Positions 44,460 through 57,244 of a stretch of DNA of 64,000 nt are shown here, piece by piece. How positions within the stretch are numbered: position 1 is the stretch's first letter; the number at the start of each line of letters is the position of its first letter. Location of the stretch: contig JAMWFC010000082.1 of assembly GCA_027475525.1 (NCBI GenBank), forward strand, positions 186,001-250,000, written 5' to 3'. The notes beneath the pieces were generated by a model. It did not search any database, was not told where the DNA came from, and worked only from the letters and a program-made list of their open reading frames with translations. The position numbers and the translations under genes are program-made. The DNA is from Macrolepiota albuminosa. Taxonomy: Eukaryota; Basidiomycota; Agaricomycetes; Agaricales; Agaricaceae.

Positions 44460-45777
44460 CTCCCCCAGACAAGTAGGTGTCGTTCCAGCATTAAGACCTA
44501 GAAGTCCAACTAGGTATTCATGTGTTGCTTGTGGAAGGGGCTTGGTGAAGAGGTCAGTGATGTTTTCGGATGAGGGGATATGAGAAATGGTAATGTCCCC
44601 TTCATGGACTTGTTTGCATATATAGTGGTGGCAGATATCGATGTGTTTAGCCCTGGAGTGTCCCTTTGTTGATTTGGCTAAGGCAATTGATGAGTCGTTG
44701 TCAGCGTAGAGGTGTACAGGTAGTGACTGGGGTAAGTCAATCTCAACGAGTGCGTTGTGCATCCATAGTCCTTGTTGAGCACCTCGTGTCATGGCCATAT
44801 ATTCGGCCTCCATGGTACTAAGTGCCACAGTGTTTTGCCTCTTGGAACTCCATGATACTGCTCCCCCAGCCATAATGAAAACATATCCAGCAGTGGACCT
44901 CCTAGTGTCAAGGTCTCCTCCATAATCTGCATCGACATACCCAATGGGCTTGATGTCTCCCCCAGACTTCTGTGAGTATGTGATTCAGTATCCTAGGGTT
45001 CCCTTGACATAGCCAAGCACGTGTATGAGGGCACGCCAGTGAGCTGGCCCTGGGTTTGCTTGGAACCTAGCTAGGAGCCCCACCACGAAGAATAAATTTG
45101 GTCTGGTTGCAACTTGGGCCCACATCAGCGATCCAAGTACTTTACAGTATGGTTTGTCAGCCATGTAGCGATAGTCTGCTTCGCTTTGTGGTGACATGGC
45201 TTCGGTAAGTTGTAATCCGGATGGTAGTAGTGTGCTGTGAGGGTTGCATCCATCCATACCGAAACGTTCGATAACCCTGTTTAAGTAGGCCTTTTGCAAT
45301 AGTGAGATCGTCCCTGTTACCTCATCTTGTTCAATAGCCATCCCGAGGATGAATGATGGGGCTCCCAAGTCTTTTACGTCATAGATTGCTGCTAGTTCCT
45401 GTTTCGCCTGTTGTGCCCCTTGAGGTGTAGTCGACATACCAAATACATCATTGTTGAACGTGTTTGTTGTGGTGTGTTCTCCCCCGATCCTCCTGGCTTG
45501 GACACAGCTATTGGCTCATGATGTCTGATACCCCAAGTCTCTACATGCGCGGTCCAGGATATGCCACCAATCCCTTCCACCCTGCATTAATCCATACAGG
45601 GTTTTCAGGAGTAAGCAGCACATACCCTCCCCCCCTGATAAACCCAGTGGTACTTCCATGTAGACGTCAAAATCCAGCACACTATTCAGGTATGCAGAAA
45701 CAAAGTCGACTTGCCAGATGTCCAATCCTTCCTGCACCGCTACCGCAATCGACATCCTCAATGACTCCAGTCTCACC
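44454..45777 (-). pseudogene. CopA RT (C-terminal part) and RNase H
   Basis: Downstream half of the polymerase, cut from the rest by GypD. It resumes VVRLESLRMSIAVA, then QVDFVSAYLNS, LKTLYGLMQGGRDWW (usually LYGLKQ), and the RT active-site region reads FNNDVFGMS where Copia elements have Y/F-x-D-D, so the first catalytic Asp is Asn. Then DLGAPSFILGM and RNase H with [51 protein letters not shown] and [11 protein letters not shown] stops near 45518 and 44983 interrupt it. Ends at TAG 44454-44456, inside the LTR. Confidence 0.93.
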
Positions 45778-45781
45778 ACGG

Positions 45782-46716
45782 TAATAGGACCCCATACAGG
45801 ATCAGCGCATCAACGGCAGGCTATGGCAACATGGCACAGGCTCGGGATACCTTAGCACATGCTAACTAACCAATTTTGGCAATATTTGACGCCGTGCACG
45901 GCAAGAAGCAGATCCGATCAGTGATAGCACCGACAGCAGACAGAATGACAACTGACAGATGGCATCAGTCACTGACGACAGCACTTAGTGAGAAGCCTGA
46001 TGATCTATCAAAAACTGACGGACAGCTTGGCGTTTGACCTTGGCGTCTGACATTGCTTAGCGCCTCGATTTGGCACCTGACATCGCTAAGCATTTTGAAC
46101 AGACAGAAGGGTGATGGATTGATGGTTTAGCTTCATGATCTGCTGCCTGGCGTCGCTAAGGTTCTTGAATGGACGGTAGGGATCTGAAACCGTTGGAGCT
46201 ACCCCTATAAAATTTTCTAGTTTACCGCACTTTGGCAATGGTTGGTCACTGGCAACGGTGAACTCCTTGTAGTATATAAAGTACTTACCAACTTGTACAT
46301 AGACATTGAACAATAGACCAGAGTTTCCTGCTCCCCTTTCGTCAGCCTCCCTTATGCTCAAGATTTTATTTACGGTCGGCAACGTCGAAATCATCGGCAG
46401 TTGCAGACTATTGCTAGCCTTCAACCTATTCACACCTTGCAGCTACGGCAGGCATTTACAATGCTTAGACTTCACTAAGCTTACTGTGTTCTTGCCGTTG
46501 ACATTGCCGTGTTCGCTTACTGCTCCCTTCATAGGCGCTTTACCTTAGCGCTTTACACTTGCCGACCCCCTTACCGACTGTCCCTCATTTTCATAGGCGC
46601 GTTCTCTGGGACCTGCCCGGGACTCCTCACACCACTTATAGCGCGCCCAACGCAAGCTTTTTGGTACGGTAACACTAAATCTATATTTGTTACTGACCAA
46701 ACTTTGGGCGTCATCA
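45782..46716 (+). repeat. GypD 5' LTR (935 bp)
   Basis: It starts TAATAGGACCCC (TGATAGG in the 3' LTR, so the terminal TG is mutated) and ends CGTCATCA. The internal side continues AATTGGAGCCCACCGTG, a plausible primer-binding site at about 46719-46735. Differences from the 3' LTR are mostly CG against TG or CA. Confidence 0.93.
46273..46280 (+). promoter_or_regulatory. TATA box of the GypD LTR
   Basis: TATATAAA about two thirds into the LTR, kept in the 3' LTR at 57737-57744. Position and orientation fit an RNA polymerase II promoter driving gag-pol. Confidence 0.55.
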
Positions 46717-46745
46717 AATTGGAGCCCACCGTGAGGGATCTCTAG

Positions 46746-48234
46746 GGCAGAATTCTGCCAGAAACCCGTCTACAGCATAGGCGCCGCCTGCTAGAACAGT
46801 TGGCAGAAGGCATAGCTCCTTCCTACCCATCAACTCCACAACCACCTGGTGCCTTACTGGGTCTCTCTCTTGCACAGGAACTACAGAACACCACTGTAGA
46901 CGAATTTCCTGACCTCTTCCCACGTTCTCTCGACTTTAGCGCTGACAACCTCTTAGCGTTGCCTCTTGCCGTACCACAACCAGTTACCCCCATTACTCCG
47001 TTAATGCCTCTTTCTCAACTCATTTCTCTTACCCTGTCGCCAATCTCTAGAACCCCTTCCCCACAACCGCTAACCAAACTCGGTACCACCGTTGCCATGG
47101 AACAACAAGTTCAGCACATGCCGCCACGTAACCACTTCTCGGCACCGAAATGGGACGAGTCCAAGCCACAGGAGCTCTCCCAGTATTTCAAGGAATTAGA
47201 GTATTTATTTAGGGATTGTGGCATTACCGACCACACACAGATGAAGATACGTGTCATATGACATGGCAGAGACGTGGACAGGACTTGCCGAGTTTGCCGC
47301 CTTTGTTCCTGCCACCCCACCCGTTCCAGCCCAAGGCGCTTCGTATGAAGGCTGGAAGACGGCAGTGATTCAGTTGTACCCTGGCACTGAAGAAGCTACC
47401 CAATACTTGGTAAACGAATTACAGAAACTAGTACAGGAATCATTCGACAACGGCACCTTATCTCTTGGCGCATTCTCCACGTATTACCGTGAATTCCAAA
47501 AGATTGCTAGGTGGTTAGTACAAAACGGCAAGCTATACATTAACGAGGAACGTCGCCTATTCCAACAAGGCATCCCAACTTCGCTTTGGACTTGTATTGC
47601 TCGTCGCCTAGAGATAGTTCATCAGGCCCATCACCCAGACAAGCCCTATAACGTTGCCGACGTCTTTGAAGCCAGTAAATGGGTTCTCAAGGGGATGGAC
47701 ACTGGCGTTGGGCTGCAACACGCTAGGACGAGCCCACCACCTGAGCAAACTAACGGTATCATTTCCATCCCACCTCCTGTTGCCGACTTTGTTAAGAAGG
47801 AGAATCTCAACACTGCCGTTACTGCTGCTGTCGTGTCCACCATGACTCGTATTGAAACTATGATTACCACCAATCTCGCTAACCGACCCGCTAATGTACC
47901 TGCGTCTGGCCCTTGCCACTTCTGTGGGGAAATTGGACATACTATGACTAGAGGACGCTGCGCTACCCTCGAAAATTATATTTGGCAAGGAAGAATTCGA
48001 AGGGCTATCAACGGCAAGATAGTCCTCACCACTGGCGCCACCATCCCCAACTACCCGGACAAGAAGTCTTTCCAGGAGCGAGTTGATGAATGGCATAGGC
48101 GCAACCCAGGACAAATCGTTACCGGCACGCTTTCTGGCAACACCAACCCTGACCCTGAACAGGCGACCCAACAGCAAATGATCCACAAGGTCTTACACTT
48201 TGACAGCGTTGGCAACCATCCTACTTTCTCATGA
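46746..48234 (+). pseudogene. gag: GypD Gag with zinc knuckle, broken
   Basis: An open frame from 46746 (after a TAG at 46743) runs to 47261; a one-base shift near 47245 moves into the frame 47251-48234. The domain pattern is that of Gypsy Gag (FKELEYLFRDCGIT, then MAETWTGLAEFAAF, YRTFQK-like YYREFQKIARWL). The zinc knuckle is CHFCGEIGHTMTRGRC at about 47920-47967. A TGA at 48232-48234 ends the piece in the middle of the linker, where the same frame continues to the protease, so Gag and Pol were originally one frame or linked by readthrough. Confidence 0.85.
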
Positions 48235-51200
48235 GAAGAACGTATTGCCAAGCTACAGCAGGAGCTAGATTTGCTCAAGAATCAGGTCTTTGATGGGGTT
48301 GAAGTTAAGCAGCCCAAACAACCTCTTAAAGGATACAAGCCAATGCCTCCCGCTAGCAAGTTACCGACTCCTACTCCTGCCGCTCTGCCAGCTACCACTC
48401 CAGAACCTTCGTCGTCCTCTGCCACTCCTGAACCGCCCTTGCCGCCTTTACATCCCTACTCAGGGATTCCCGACCATTATCATGCACCCACACAACAAAA
48501 TTTTGCCGCTCCCGAGAAACATCCTGAGGGTGGCTACCGACCGACCGCGCCAATTTTCGACATAGAGAAATCCAACCACGTCTTCAACCGCATTATAAAA
48601 ACCACTGTCACCTTGTCAGTAGAAGAACTTTGTAGTATTGCACCCAACGTTCGCAACCAAGTCAAGATGGCAGTCACTCCTCGACGACCCTTGGCGACAA
48701 CCGTTGCCAAGGTCGAGGACCTTGACGACGCGCTCCCTGGTTTTTCCGTTACCGTCGACTCTCTGGACCCTGAAGACTCTCCTGCTGACACCATCGCTAA
48801 CGCCACCTCTGTGGACCCAGTAGAGACCTATCTTAGGTCAGTGGACCTTGGAGAAGACCCCACAATCCTTACCGTTGCTCAAGAATCACACGCTATTCGC
48901 TCAGTAGCGCTAACAGTAGACAACAAGCACGAGGTAGAGGCAATTGTGGATAGCGGGTCTCAAATCATTTCTATGGCAGCTGAAGTCGCTAACGATTTGG
49001 GCCCCATTTATGACCCTACAGTGATACTAAACATGCAGAGCGCTAACGGTACAGTGGACAGATCCCTAGGCCTTGCCAAGAATGTACCTTGCACCCTTGG
49101 CGACATCACCTTCTACTTGCAGATACATATCTTGCGCTCCCCGGCATATGACTTACTGCTCGGCAGACCCTTCAACGTCTTGGCGCGATCAGTCGTCAAG
49201 ACTGTTACCGACGACGAAATGACCTTAACAATTAGCAACCCCAATTCCAGAATCCAACGAATGGTGCCAACGTTCCCTAGGGGGCAACAAAAAGGTGCCC
49301 CCGCTAAGCCCCCAGAATTTACTGACCAACACGCCAACAAACCTCCCCACCGGTGTTTTCACAGACCATGGAGGAGGTGATTGGCAATGATCATGGAGAT
49401 GTGGCGCTAACGCTGGAATATGACCATTCTACTGGTCTTGTAAATGTTGTATCTATCGCTTTTCTTGATGAAGATGTTTTAACTACTTTATCTGCTACCG
49501 ACGCTGAGCTTTCCCAGAAAAACCCAACTCCGCTCTAGCGTACTTGTACCTTACCACTTCCGAATCATTTCAAAACATTGTGTCTACCGATACTTATCTC
49601 ACTACCCTTCCTGGAGCATCGTCTCCTGCCGTTCTCAGACTTGCCACTCCTCAGGCTACAATTCCCCTTTCCACCTCTGTATATAACCAAGCTAACGCTC
49701 CCAAAAGGAAAGGGGTTCAAGTCAAAAAGAAATATAAGCCAGTTGCGCTTAAAACAAAACCCGTCGCTACGCACTCTCCTGAGATGTTTAGAATCGAGCG
49801 CCAAATCATTGGCGACCCTCTTGCTGACATGCCAACCTTATCACCAAATCCACCACCCTTTCAGCCCACGGGACGTTTTAACACGGAACGCCAACAACAA
49901 TTCGCAAAGGAGCATGACACAGGATTTTTGACCAAAGATGAGTTGAACGTCCTTACTGAGCTCGTCGCTAAGCAAGATAAAGCCTTTGCTTGGGAAGACT
50001 CGGAATGTGGCAGTCTACGTACAGACTTCTTCCTGCCTGTCGTAATCCCGACCATTCCTCACGTGCCGTGGACTGAGCACAACTGACTGTTACCGCCTGG
50101 AATCGAAGCCGAGGTCTGCCAAATCATTAGGACCAAGATTAAGGCCGGTGTCTACGAGCCCTCAAGCAGATCTTACCGCTCCCAATGATTTTGCGTCCTC
50201 AAAAAGAACGGCAATCTACGCATAGTTCACAGTCTCGAGCCACTGAATAGAGTTACCATACAACACTCTGGCGTACCGCCTTTCCCTGACCACGTTGCTG
50301 AGTCCTTTGCCAGGCATATTTGTGGCACCATGCTTGACCTCTATGTTGGCTACGATGAACACCTGATACACCCTTCTTCCCAGGATCTCACTACTTTTCA
50401 AACTCCGTTTGGCGCCTTGCGCCTAGTCACTTTACCAATGGGCTGGACAAACTCAGTCCCCATATTCCATGATGACATCACTTTCATACTCCAACCTGAG
50501 ATACCGCACCATGTCCTTAGCTTCATTGATGACGTTGGTGTCAAAGGCCCCAAAGACTGGCGACTCGTAAACGACTTACCGGCGACCCATCCCAAGAACC
50601 CCAACATTCGCTTAGCGCTATGGGAGTTTTTCCAGCTGCTTAACCAAGTTCTCCAACATATGAAGTATAGCGGGAGAACCTTTAGCGGCCATAAGCTCCT
50701 CCTTTGCACGCCAAGGTTCAAAATACTTGGTCACATATGCACTCCTGACGGATGTGTTCCTGACGAGTCTCGCTTAGCACTCCTGGAGCGATGGGGTCCT
50801 TGCCATGACTTATCTGAAGTTCACGCCTTTCTTGGTACCATAGGCGTTCTTAGGATATTCGTCAAGAATTTTGCCCATCGGGCACATGCCCTTAACCGAC
50901 TCACCCACGCCAACGAGCCCTTCGAATTTGGGCCAGACCAGGTCACTGCACAACAAGACTTAGTAAGAGCCCTAAAGACGCCAAACCCCTAGTTCCAATC
51001 GACTATAGCTCTGCCGACCCTGTTATCTTGGCGGTGGATACCTTGTACATTGCCGTTGGCTACTTCTTGTGCCAGTGCCTTAGCGACAATCGGAAACAGC
51101 AACACTACAACTGCTTTGGGTCTATCACGCTAAACAACCGGGAATCTCGCTACAGTCAGCCTAAGCTAGAGCTCTATGGACTCTTCAAAGCCTTCTGGTC

Positions 51201-53091
51201 GCTAAAGATGTATTTGATTGGCGTGAGGAACCTCATTGTTGAAGTTGACGCTAGATACATCAAAGGCATGCTGCAGAATCCCGATATCCAGCCGTCCGCT
51301 AGCATGAACCGTTGGGTAGTCGCTATCCTCATATTTCACTTTGAGTTGGTACATGTCAAGAGCTCTTTTCATGGACCAGATGGACTTTCTAGGCAACCAC
51401 GGCAGCCTGGCAACCCGGCAGTGGATCCACAGGCTGATAGCGATTTCGAGGACTGGATTGACAGATTACATGGTTTTGTGCACCTCATACAACAGCCAAT
51501 TCCCCTACTACGTCGGCAACAGCCTGCCAGTATCCTTCTACATCCCATTGTCCCTTACTGCCCCAAGATCTTTAGTGTGCCCCTCACATTCTACACGGCA
51601 AGCATCCTTGGACAAGACTTGCCTCCAGTAAAAGTTGTACAGGAACCCCATCCGCTAAGAGAAGACAGCAGAAACCTGACCTACGATGCCGTTCCCCGAT
51701 CCGCCAAGGCAAAGGCGGAAGACAGTTGCTTGTTAATAGTTGAACAATGGATACAAGACCTTAAGTGACCCGCAGGCCTTACCGACAAGCAATACGAGAC
51801 CTTTATCCAATATGCCACCCACTTTTTCTTTACTGACAACCGACTTTGGCGACAAAATTGAGATGGCGCTCACAAGCTGATCATCAAGCCAGAAAGTCGC
51901 TTATGAGTCCTGCGTGCCATGCATGACAAGCTAGGACATAGAGGTCTGTATGCTACCTGAGCTTCTCTGTTAGAACGGTTCTGGTGGCCACACGCTAGTG
52001 CCAACATCGCCTGGTACATTAGGACTTGCCACCTCTGCCAAATTCAACAAACACGCCAAGTGCTCATACCGCCAACCGTTGCAACGCCAGCTCCCCTCTT
52101 CAGCAAAATCTATGTCGATACCATGCACATGCCCAAATCTGGTCGCTACAAGTACATCATTCAAGGTTGTTGCTCGCTAATCCACTGGCCTGAATTTTGA
52201 ATGCTTCAGAGAGAAAATACGGACGCGGTCGCCAAGTGGCTGTTTGAGGATGTCATTTGCCATTGGGGAGCGCTAAGAAAAATCGTCACGGATAACGGTG
52301 CGCCCATTATCAAAGCGCTAACCTATCTCGCCAAGAAATACAATATCCATCATATTCGAGTATCTGGCTACAACAAGCGTGCCAATGGTCTGGTAGAGAG
52401 ACCGCACTTTGACGTTCGGCAAGCGCTCTTCAAGGCAGTCGATGGCGACGAGTTTCGTTGGAGTGAGGCGACATATTCAGTATTTTGGTCGGAAAGAGTT
52501 ACCATTCATAAGCGCATGGGTTATTCTCCCTATTACGCGGCTACTGGCACCCATCCGTTACTCCCTGCCGACATTATAGAGGCGACCTACCTTCAGCCAG
52601 CACCCAACAGTATCTTAGCGACTACCGATCTAATCACCAGATGAGCTATTGATCTCCAACAAGGAAAAGAAGATTTAGAGCAACTCCACGAGGTAGTCTT
52701 TAGCGCCCATCGCCAAGCAGCCTTGCGATTCGAGACCGAGCATAGCGCCACTATCAAGGATTACAACTTCACGAGAGGAGCACTAGTACTAATGCGCAAC
52801 TCCAAAATCAAGACCTCATACAACAAGAAAATGCGCCCATGCTATCTAGGACCCTTGGTAGTTATCTCTCGTAACCGTGGAGGCGCTTACGTGCTCTGTG
52901 AATTAGATGGTTCAGTACTGCATCGACCTGTTGCTGCCTTTCGCCTATTACCGTATCTCGCCAGGGAACACATTGACTTGCCGCTTGAAGCGCTAGATAT
53001 TGACACCGCCAAGCTGAGAGAACTTGAAGAAACAGAATTATTGGACGATGATGATTTGCCGACTCTGATAGAAGAAGAAGAAAATGACTAG
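48235..53091 (+). pseudogene. pol: GypD protease-RT-RNase H-integrase, broken by many TGA
   Basis: Protease: catalytic VDSGSQIISM at about 48950. RT: about 50090-50990, VHSLEPLN, TPFGALRL, MGWTNSVPIFHDD and active-site FIDDVGVKG at about 50522, an F-x-DD variant usual for this fungal clade. RNase H: about 51010-51410 (LAVDTLYIAVGY, SQPKLELYGL, VEVDARYI). Integrase: HHCC about 51920-52050 (HDKLGHRG, CHLCQ), D in KIYVDTMHM, D in VTDNGAP, E in NGLVERPH. Stops at 50084, 50187, 51766, 51859, 51904, 51958, 52198 and 52642 are all TGA, mostly where relatives have Arg, once Trp (YRSQ-stop-FCVL). A frame change lies near 49370. The final piece ends in an acidic tail at 53091. Confidence 0.92.
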
Positions 53092-53598
53092 AAAAGACTA
53101 TATATTGATAAGCTCTTTCTTTCTATTACTTACCTTACTTATCCTTCTTGCCGATACTTACTGTACTATATCCAACAGACAATTCCTTACATAGTCAAGT
53201 CGCAGCGCTAGCATGTTGCCAATGCTTAGCGCCCTGTGCAACTCTCACCAAGGGTTTTTCGCTATGATGATTTACTGAGCGTTTCCCTTTTTCCTCAAAA
53301 TTTGTCTAAGTCCCGCAACTCTCACCAAGGGTTTTTCGCTATGATGATTTACTGAGCGTTTCCCTTTTTCCTCAAAATTTGTCTAAGTCCCTCACCTACT
53401 ACTCCTCTTGCTAAAACCTACTTTAGAATACTTACCACTCGTCTTCCCTTTGCCTTACTTGACTTACCCTGTGCTGGTGCGCTAACTCAGACTGGACTTA
53501 TACTTTCACTTGCCAATGAAGCAACAAAACTTTTAAAAGTTGGGCGGTAACAAAAACAAGAAAATATACATAAACGGCCTATCTACGCTAAGGTCCGT
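53092..53598. other. Non-coding spacer between GypD pol and the antisense gene
   Basis: T/C-rich, with the 77-bp duplication at 53238. No gene seen. Confidence 0.5.
53238..53391. repeat. Perfect 2 x 77-bp tandem duplication (probable assembly artefact)
   Basis: Copies 53238-53314 and 53315-53391 are identical, in non-coding sequence. Confidence 0.95.
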
Positions 53599-54642
53599 TT
53601 AATCGCTAACATTGTCCATCGGCAAGGAGTCATTGGAAAGTGGCAGGGAGGAATCATGAAGGGGTAAGAGGTCGCCAGGTAGGATGTCGTTAGCGGTTTG
53701 CCAGTACAGGGTGGCTTGGCAATCTGCTTGGTAATCACGCAGGACCTGCAGGCTGCAACCCAAGTTGGAAAAGCGCAAGCAAAGCGCCATGAGCTGGCCC
53801 CGGACTTGTTCCCATTCCCGCTCCATTGCCAACTCCATGGTTGCCACCCTCCTCGAAAACCTCTCCAGCATCTCCCGCGGATTAAGCGCAACAACCGGAT
53901 AGACGAGGTCTTGCCCCAGCCAGTTGAAGGCGTTGCCGGTAACTGTTGGCTGTGGCTGGGGAGTCCAGGCGGGGTTTATCCTGGCGACGACAGGTCGCCT
54001 GGGCTCCAACCTGGCAACGTCCTCAGGGTCAGATACCTCCCAAGGGGCAGTGTTACCATAGGGAGGCAGCCAACGCCACTCAGGCTCCTCCCGGGCAACT
54101 CCTCCTGCTGCCTCCTCTCCTCCTGCTACCTCCCTTGCCAATGTCTCCTCCTTGTCACCTTCACGCTGGGTCGCCAAGGTCTTGTCTGGCTCCCCATCTG
54201 CGTCCTTGTCACCAGCCATTGCTGAGGGGCTCCCTTTGCCCCTTGGTGTCGCCACCGTCGGTGCCACCTCCTGAGGCTCTTCCCTTGGCGGTGGGTCCAT
54301 TACCGCGTCATCCTCGTCGGCAGTCAGCAGAGAAGCCCCTCTCAGGTGAATGGGGGAAAGCAACTTGCTGGGCCCGGCTTCAGTGTCCCTTGGCAGTAGG
54401 CAACTGGCAGCAAGCGCCTTCTCCAGTTCCTTTATCTCCACATCTCCGGGGGTAGAGGGAGGAGACTCTACCCGCTGATGAGCCTGCGTCATGGCTGGCT
54501 ACAGATAGCACCAATACCTGCACCTCACATTGGCCCACTAGTACCACCAGAAGCGCCATGCTCTAGCGCTTCCAGCGCTATTTGTCTCATATTTTTACAC
54601 TAATAACTCGCAGCTACAGACTCCAATTACTCTCAGACCACT

Positions 54643-54796
54643 TTTTATGGCACCACTTATTCTTCACACCACTATTGACACCTCGCCGCACCTTGCCACT
54701 TGCACTCCGAGGCTACCACTTTTATGGCACCACTTATTCTTCACACCACTATTGACACCTCGCCGCACCTTGCCACTTGCACTCCGAGGCTACACA
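54643..54796. repeat. Perfect 2 x 77-bp tandem duplication (probable assembly artefact)
   Basis: Copies 54643-54719 and 54720-54796 are identical. Confidence 0.95.
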
Positions 54797-56772
54797 TTTA
54801 CACAGACACTTGGCATCTGTCAATCTGGCATAATGCTCTTAGCCAGTGGCAGCGCTTACAAGGGGAAATGATGAAGTATTTCCGTGACAGCATCATTATG
54901 GACCTTTTTACTATACAATTCAATTCACCGCATTTACTTACATTTTTATCAGTTCACCACCCTCTAGCGGCGCTTAACCTCTTAGCGTCGGCTAACTTTC
55001 TTTACTATAAATACCTACTTTTTGTTAGTAGTACAGGGAATCAATTTGGCAGTAGGGATCGTATCCCAACATTTTGGTCTCCATACGCAACAGACTACCT
55101 CTTGTTGACCGTGTCAAGCAAGGGGACTCTGCTCTAGTTTTCTATCTCTCTCTCTCTCTAGAGCCTTGCAACTACAGCTTGGCTTTCGTGCTTAGATCCG
55201 CTAAGCAATCTCATCCTTTTATTATCACATTCCAGGTGCTAACACTTAGCGCCTCTTAGCGCCTTTCTTAGCGACTTTCCCATGCTCTTAGCGCTCCTCC
55301 TTAGCGACTTTTAGCCCCCTGTAGCCACGTTTTGGAGCCATACACAAGTGCCTCCAATCACCCACTTTCCTTGCCACCAACCTCTTGCCTACTGTGTGTT
55401 CTCTGGGACCTGTCCAGGACTCTCTCACACACTTAGCATGCCCAAAGCTATATTGGCTAAGTAGCTGCACTAGTGATAGTCCACGCAGCGCCCAGCTCAA
55501 TTTGGGCGTCATCACCGCACACGTTTGGCCTTGCCCTTCCCCTTGGCAGGCAAAGAGACTTGTCGTTTTGAAGGGACCGTAGTCCCTTGGCACTCACCGG
55601 CGCCATGGTTGCCGACGGTTTTGTCTTCATCCCCTTGACACGTTGGCAGCGCCAGGGAACTCTTGCTGATGGTTGCCACGTCTTCAGCGGCCTTCTTCTT
55701 CCTCTCTCCTTCAACAAACTCCCAAGCCCTCTTAACAAGTACAGCGCGCTTGAAGGTGCGCTCCACTACCGTGTCTGGGGCGCCACCGCGTTCTCAACTC
55801 TTGGCGCCGTCTAGAGTGCAAGCCCTCTTCAGCGTACCACACCGGTAGCAGGGCTGGCCACCAGTGGGGTACCAACACCCCTCTGGGTCGTTGTCGGCCC
55901 AGCACTTGTCGCACTACAAGAATGTTAGAAAGAGCGGTAAGGAAAGCCAAAGTACTTACCGCTCCTTGGGAGTCCTTGAACTCCCGTCTTACTGCTGGGC
56001 TTGCCGTCCTCTTGTCCTTCATCTCCGGCAAGACCACCCCCACCTCCATTCCTTCATCCAGAAGCGCCTCATCTTGTCACGCTACCAGCAAACCCTTCAG
56101 CTCTGCGTCACTAAAGGAAGTTTGCGTTGGCACCTGTCAACTAGTTGGTTAGCAGGGAAAGTATCTTGGCGTAATCAACGTACCGTGTAACGAGGGGCGG
56201 CAGCCTTGCGAGACTTAGAATAGGATAAACAATAGGCGCCAGCGGTAAGAACGCACAAACTTACCTTCTTTTTCAACATCTTGCCAGGCTTGACCAGAGA
56301 GCCCGATTTGCTTGCCGGCAGTGCTGAGCTTTGGGCACTACCGGCACGGAAATCCTTCCCACCAGACACCTGCCTCCTTGCAATTGGCGACTTCTTGCTG
56401 GCGACCAAGGTCTCGCCAATGACCTCTCACTCCTCCAAGGCCTTGGTCCTCTCCTTGGTGTCTCGGGAGGCCTCTTCCAACATGCTCTCGTGAATGGCTG
56501 CCATCTCAGCATCCACCTGCAAATTAGCAAGAGGCGCTAACACCTCTTGTTTGCTATGGGGAGATAGATCAGACCACAGCTAAGTTAGAAATCAAAAATC
56601 AGAGATACTTACTCAGGTGTGGGAGCGCTTACCGTCATTGGCAAGGCACCAGAGAGGATGTCCTCCAATTTGTCCTCAATAGTCGGGACGGGAGGAGGTG
56701 CCTAGGGAACTCGATCAGCTAGCGACATGGCAGGCAACAAAAGCAACTTACAAAACGGGAGAAGGGCGCTAA

Positions 56773-56850
56773 CCACTCAGCACCACGATTGTCGACATAC
56801 CATGCGTGGCACCACTCAGCACCATGATTGTCGACATACCGTGCGCGGCA
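56773..56850. repeat. Imperfect 2 x 39-bp tandem repeat
   Basis: Units 56773-56811 and 56812-56850 differ at CACG/CATG, ACCATG/ACCGTG and GCGTGG/GCGCGG, all CpG-type. A genuine, aged repeat in the antisense gene region. Confidence 0.85.
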
Positions 56851-57244
56851 CCACTCCTGCACCTCGATTTGTGATCCCACCCAATGCCAAGGACTCTCAC
56901 CTCATACCATCGCTCTAGCAGCTTCATAACACCAACCACCAAGTTTGAAGGCGCCTCCGTGCCCACACCCTCGATGCGCTTGATGAAATTGTTTGCCTTA
57001 GCGATGTAGGCGGAGGTGGCGTCTTGAGCCTTGCAAGACGGTACTGGGGGCAGAGTTGGAATGCGGAAAGACATTTTATTTTAATAGAGCGCCAGATAAA
57101 AGATGGGGAGGAGAAACGAAGTCCAGACTCATGCACCAGGACTATAAACAAAATCTCAAAAACACACGGACCACTTGTCACAAAAGCAGTAATGATAGCC
57201 TTATTTGGTGACTGAGGACAGTCAATTTTTCAGTTGGGGGGAGA

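Larger units (their letters stand above)
53599..57074 (-). pseudogene. Spliced antisense gene inside GypD: Cys-rich and coiled-coil protein
   Basis: A multi-exon gene opposite to gag-pol. Met57074 opens MSFRIPTLPPVPSCKAQ; later exons read PTIEDKLEDILSGALPMT, VDAEMAAIHESMLEEASRD, ALPASKSGSLVKPGKMLKKK, SFSDAELKGLL and a Cys-rich exon with spacing C-x2-C-x8-C-x8-C-x2-C-x6-C (CDKCW...GCWYP...CYRCGTLKRAC, about 55913-55825). A long charged exon (54492-53599) ends with a helical segment (REMLERFSRRVATMELAMER). Introns with GT-AG ends can be placed at 56580-56632, 56214-56264, 56141-56183 and 55914-55959; three of the four (all but 56214-56264) have CTAAC near the acceptor. TGAs occur at CpG-type sites (EE-stop-EVIGE, VA-stop-QDEAL). 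The Cys pattern suggests zinc binding; a DNA-binding or regulatory role is inference. Exon links left of 55450 are unresolved. Confidence 0.6.

Noticed and set aside
48235..53091. TGA as a tryptophan codon (mitochondrial-type code) because most stops are TGA
   Set aside because: Most of these TGAs stand where relatives have Arg, not Trp, TGG is used normally in the same frames, and paired copies show CGA against TGA.
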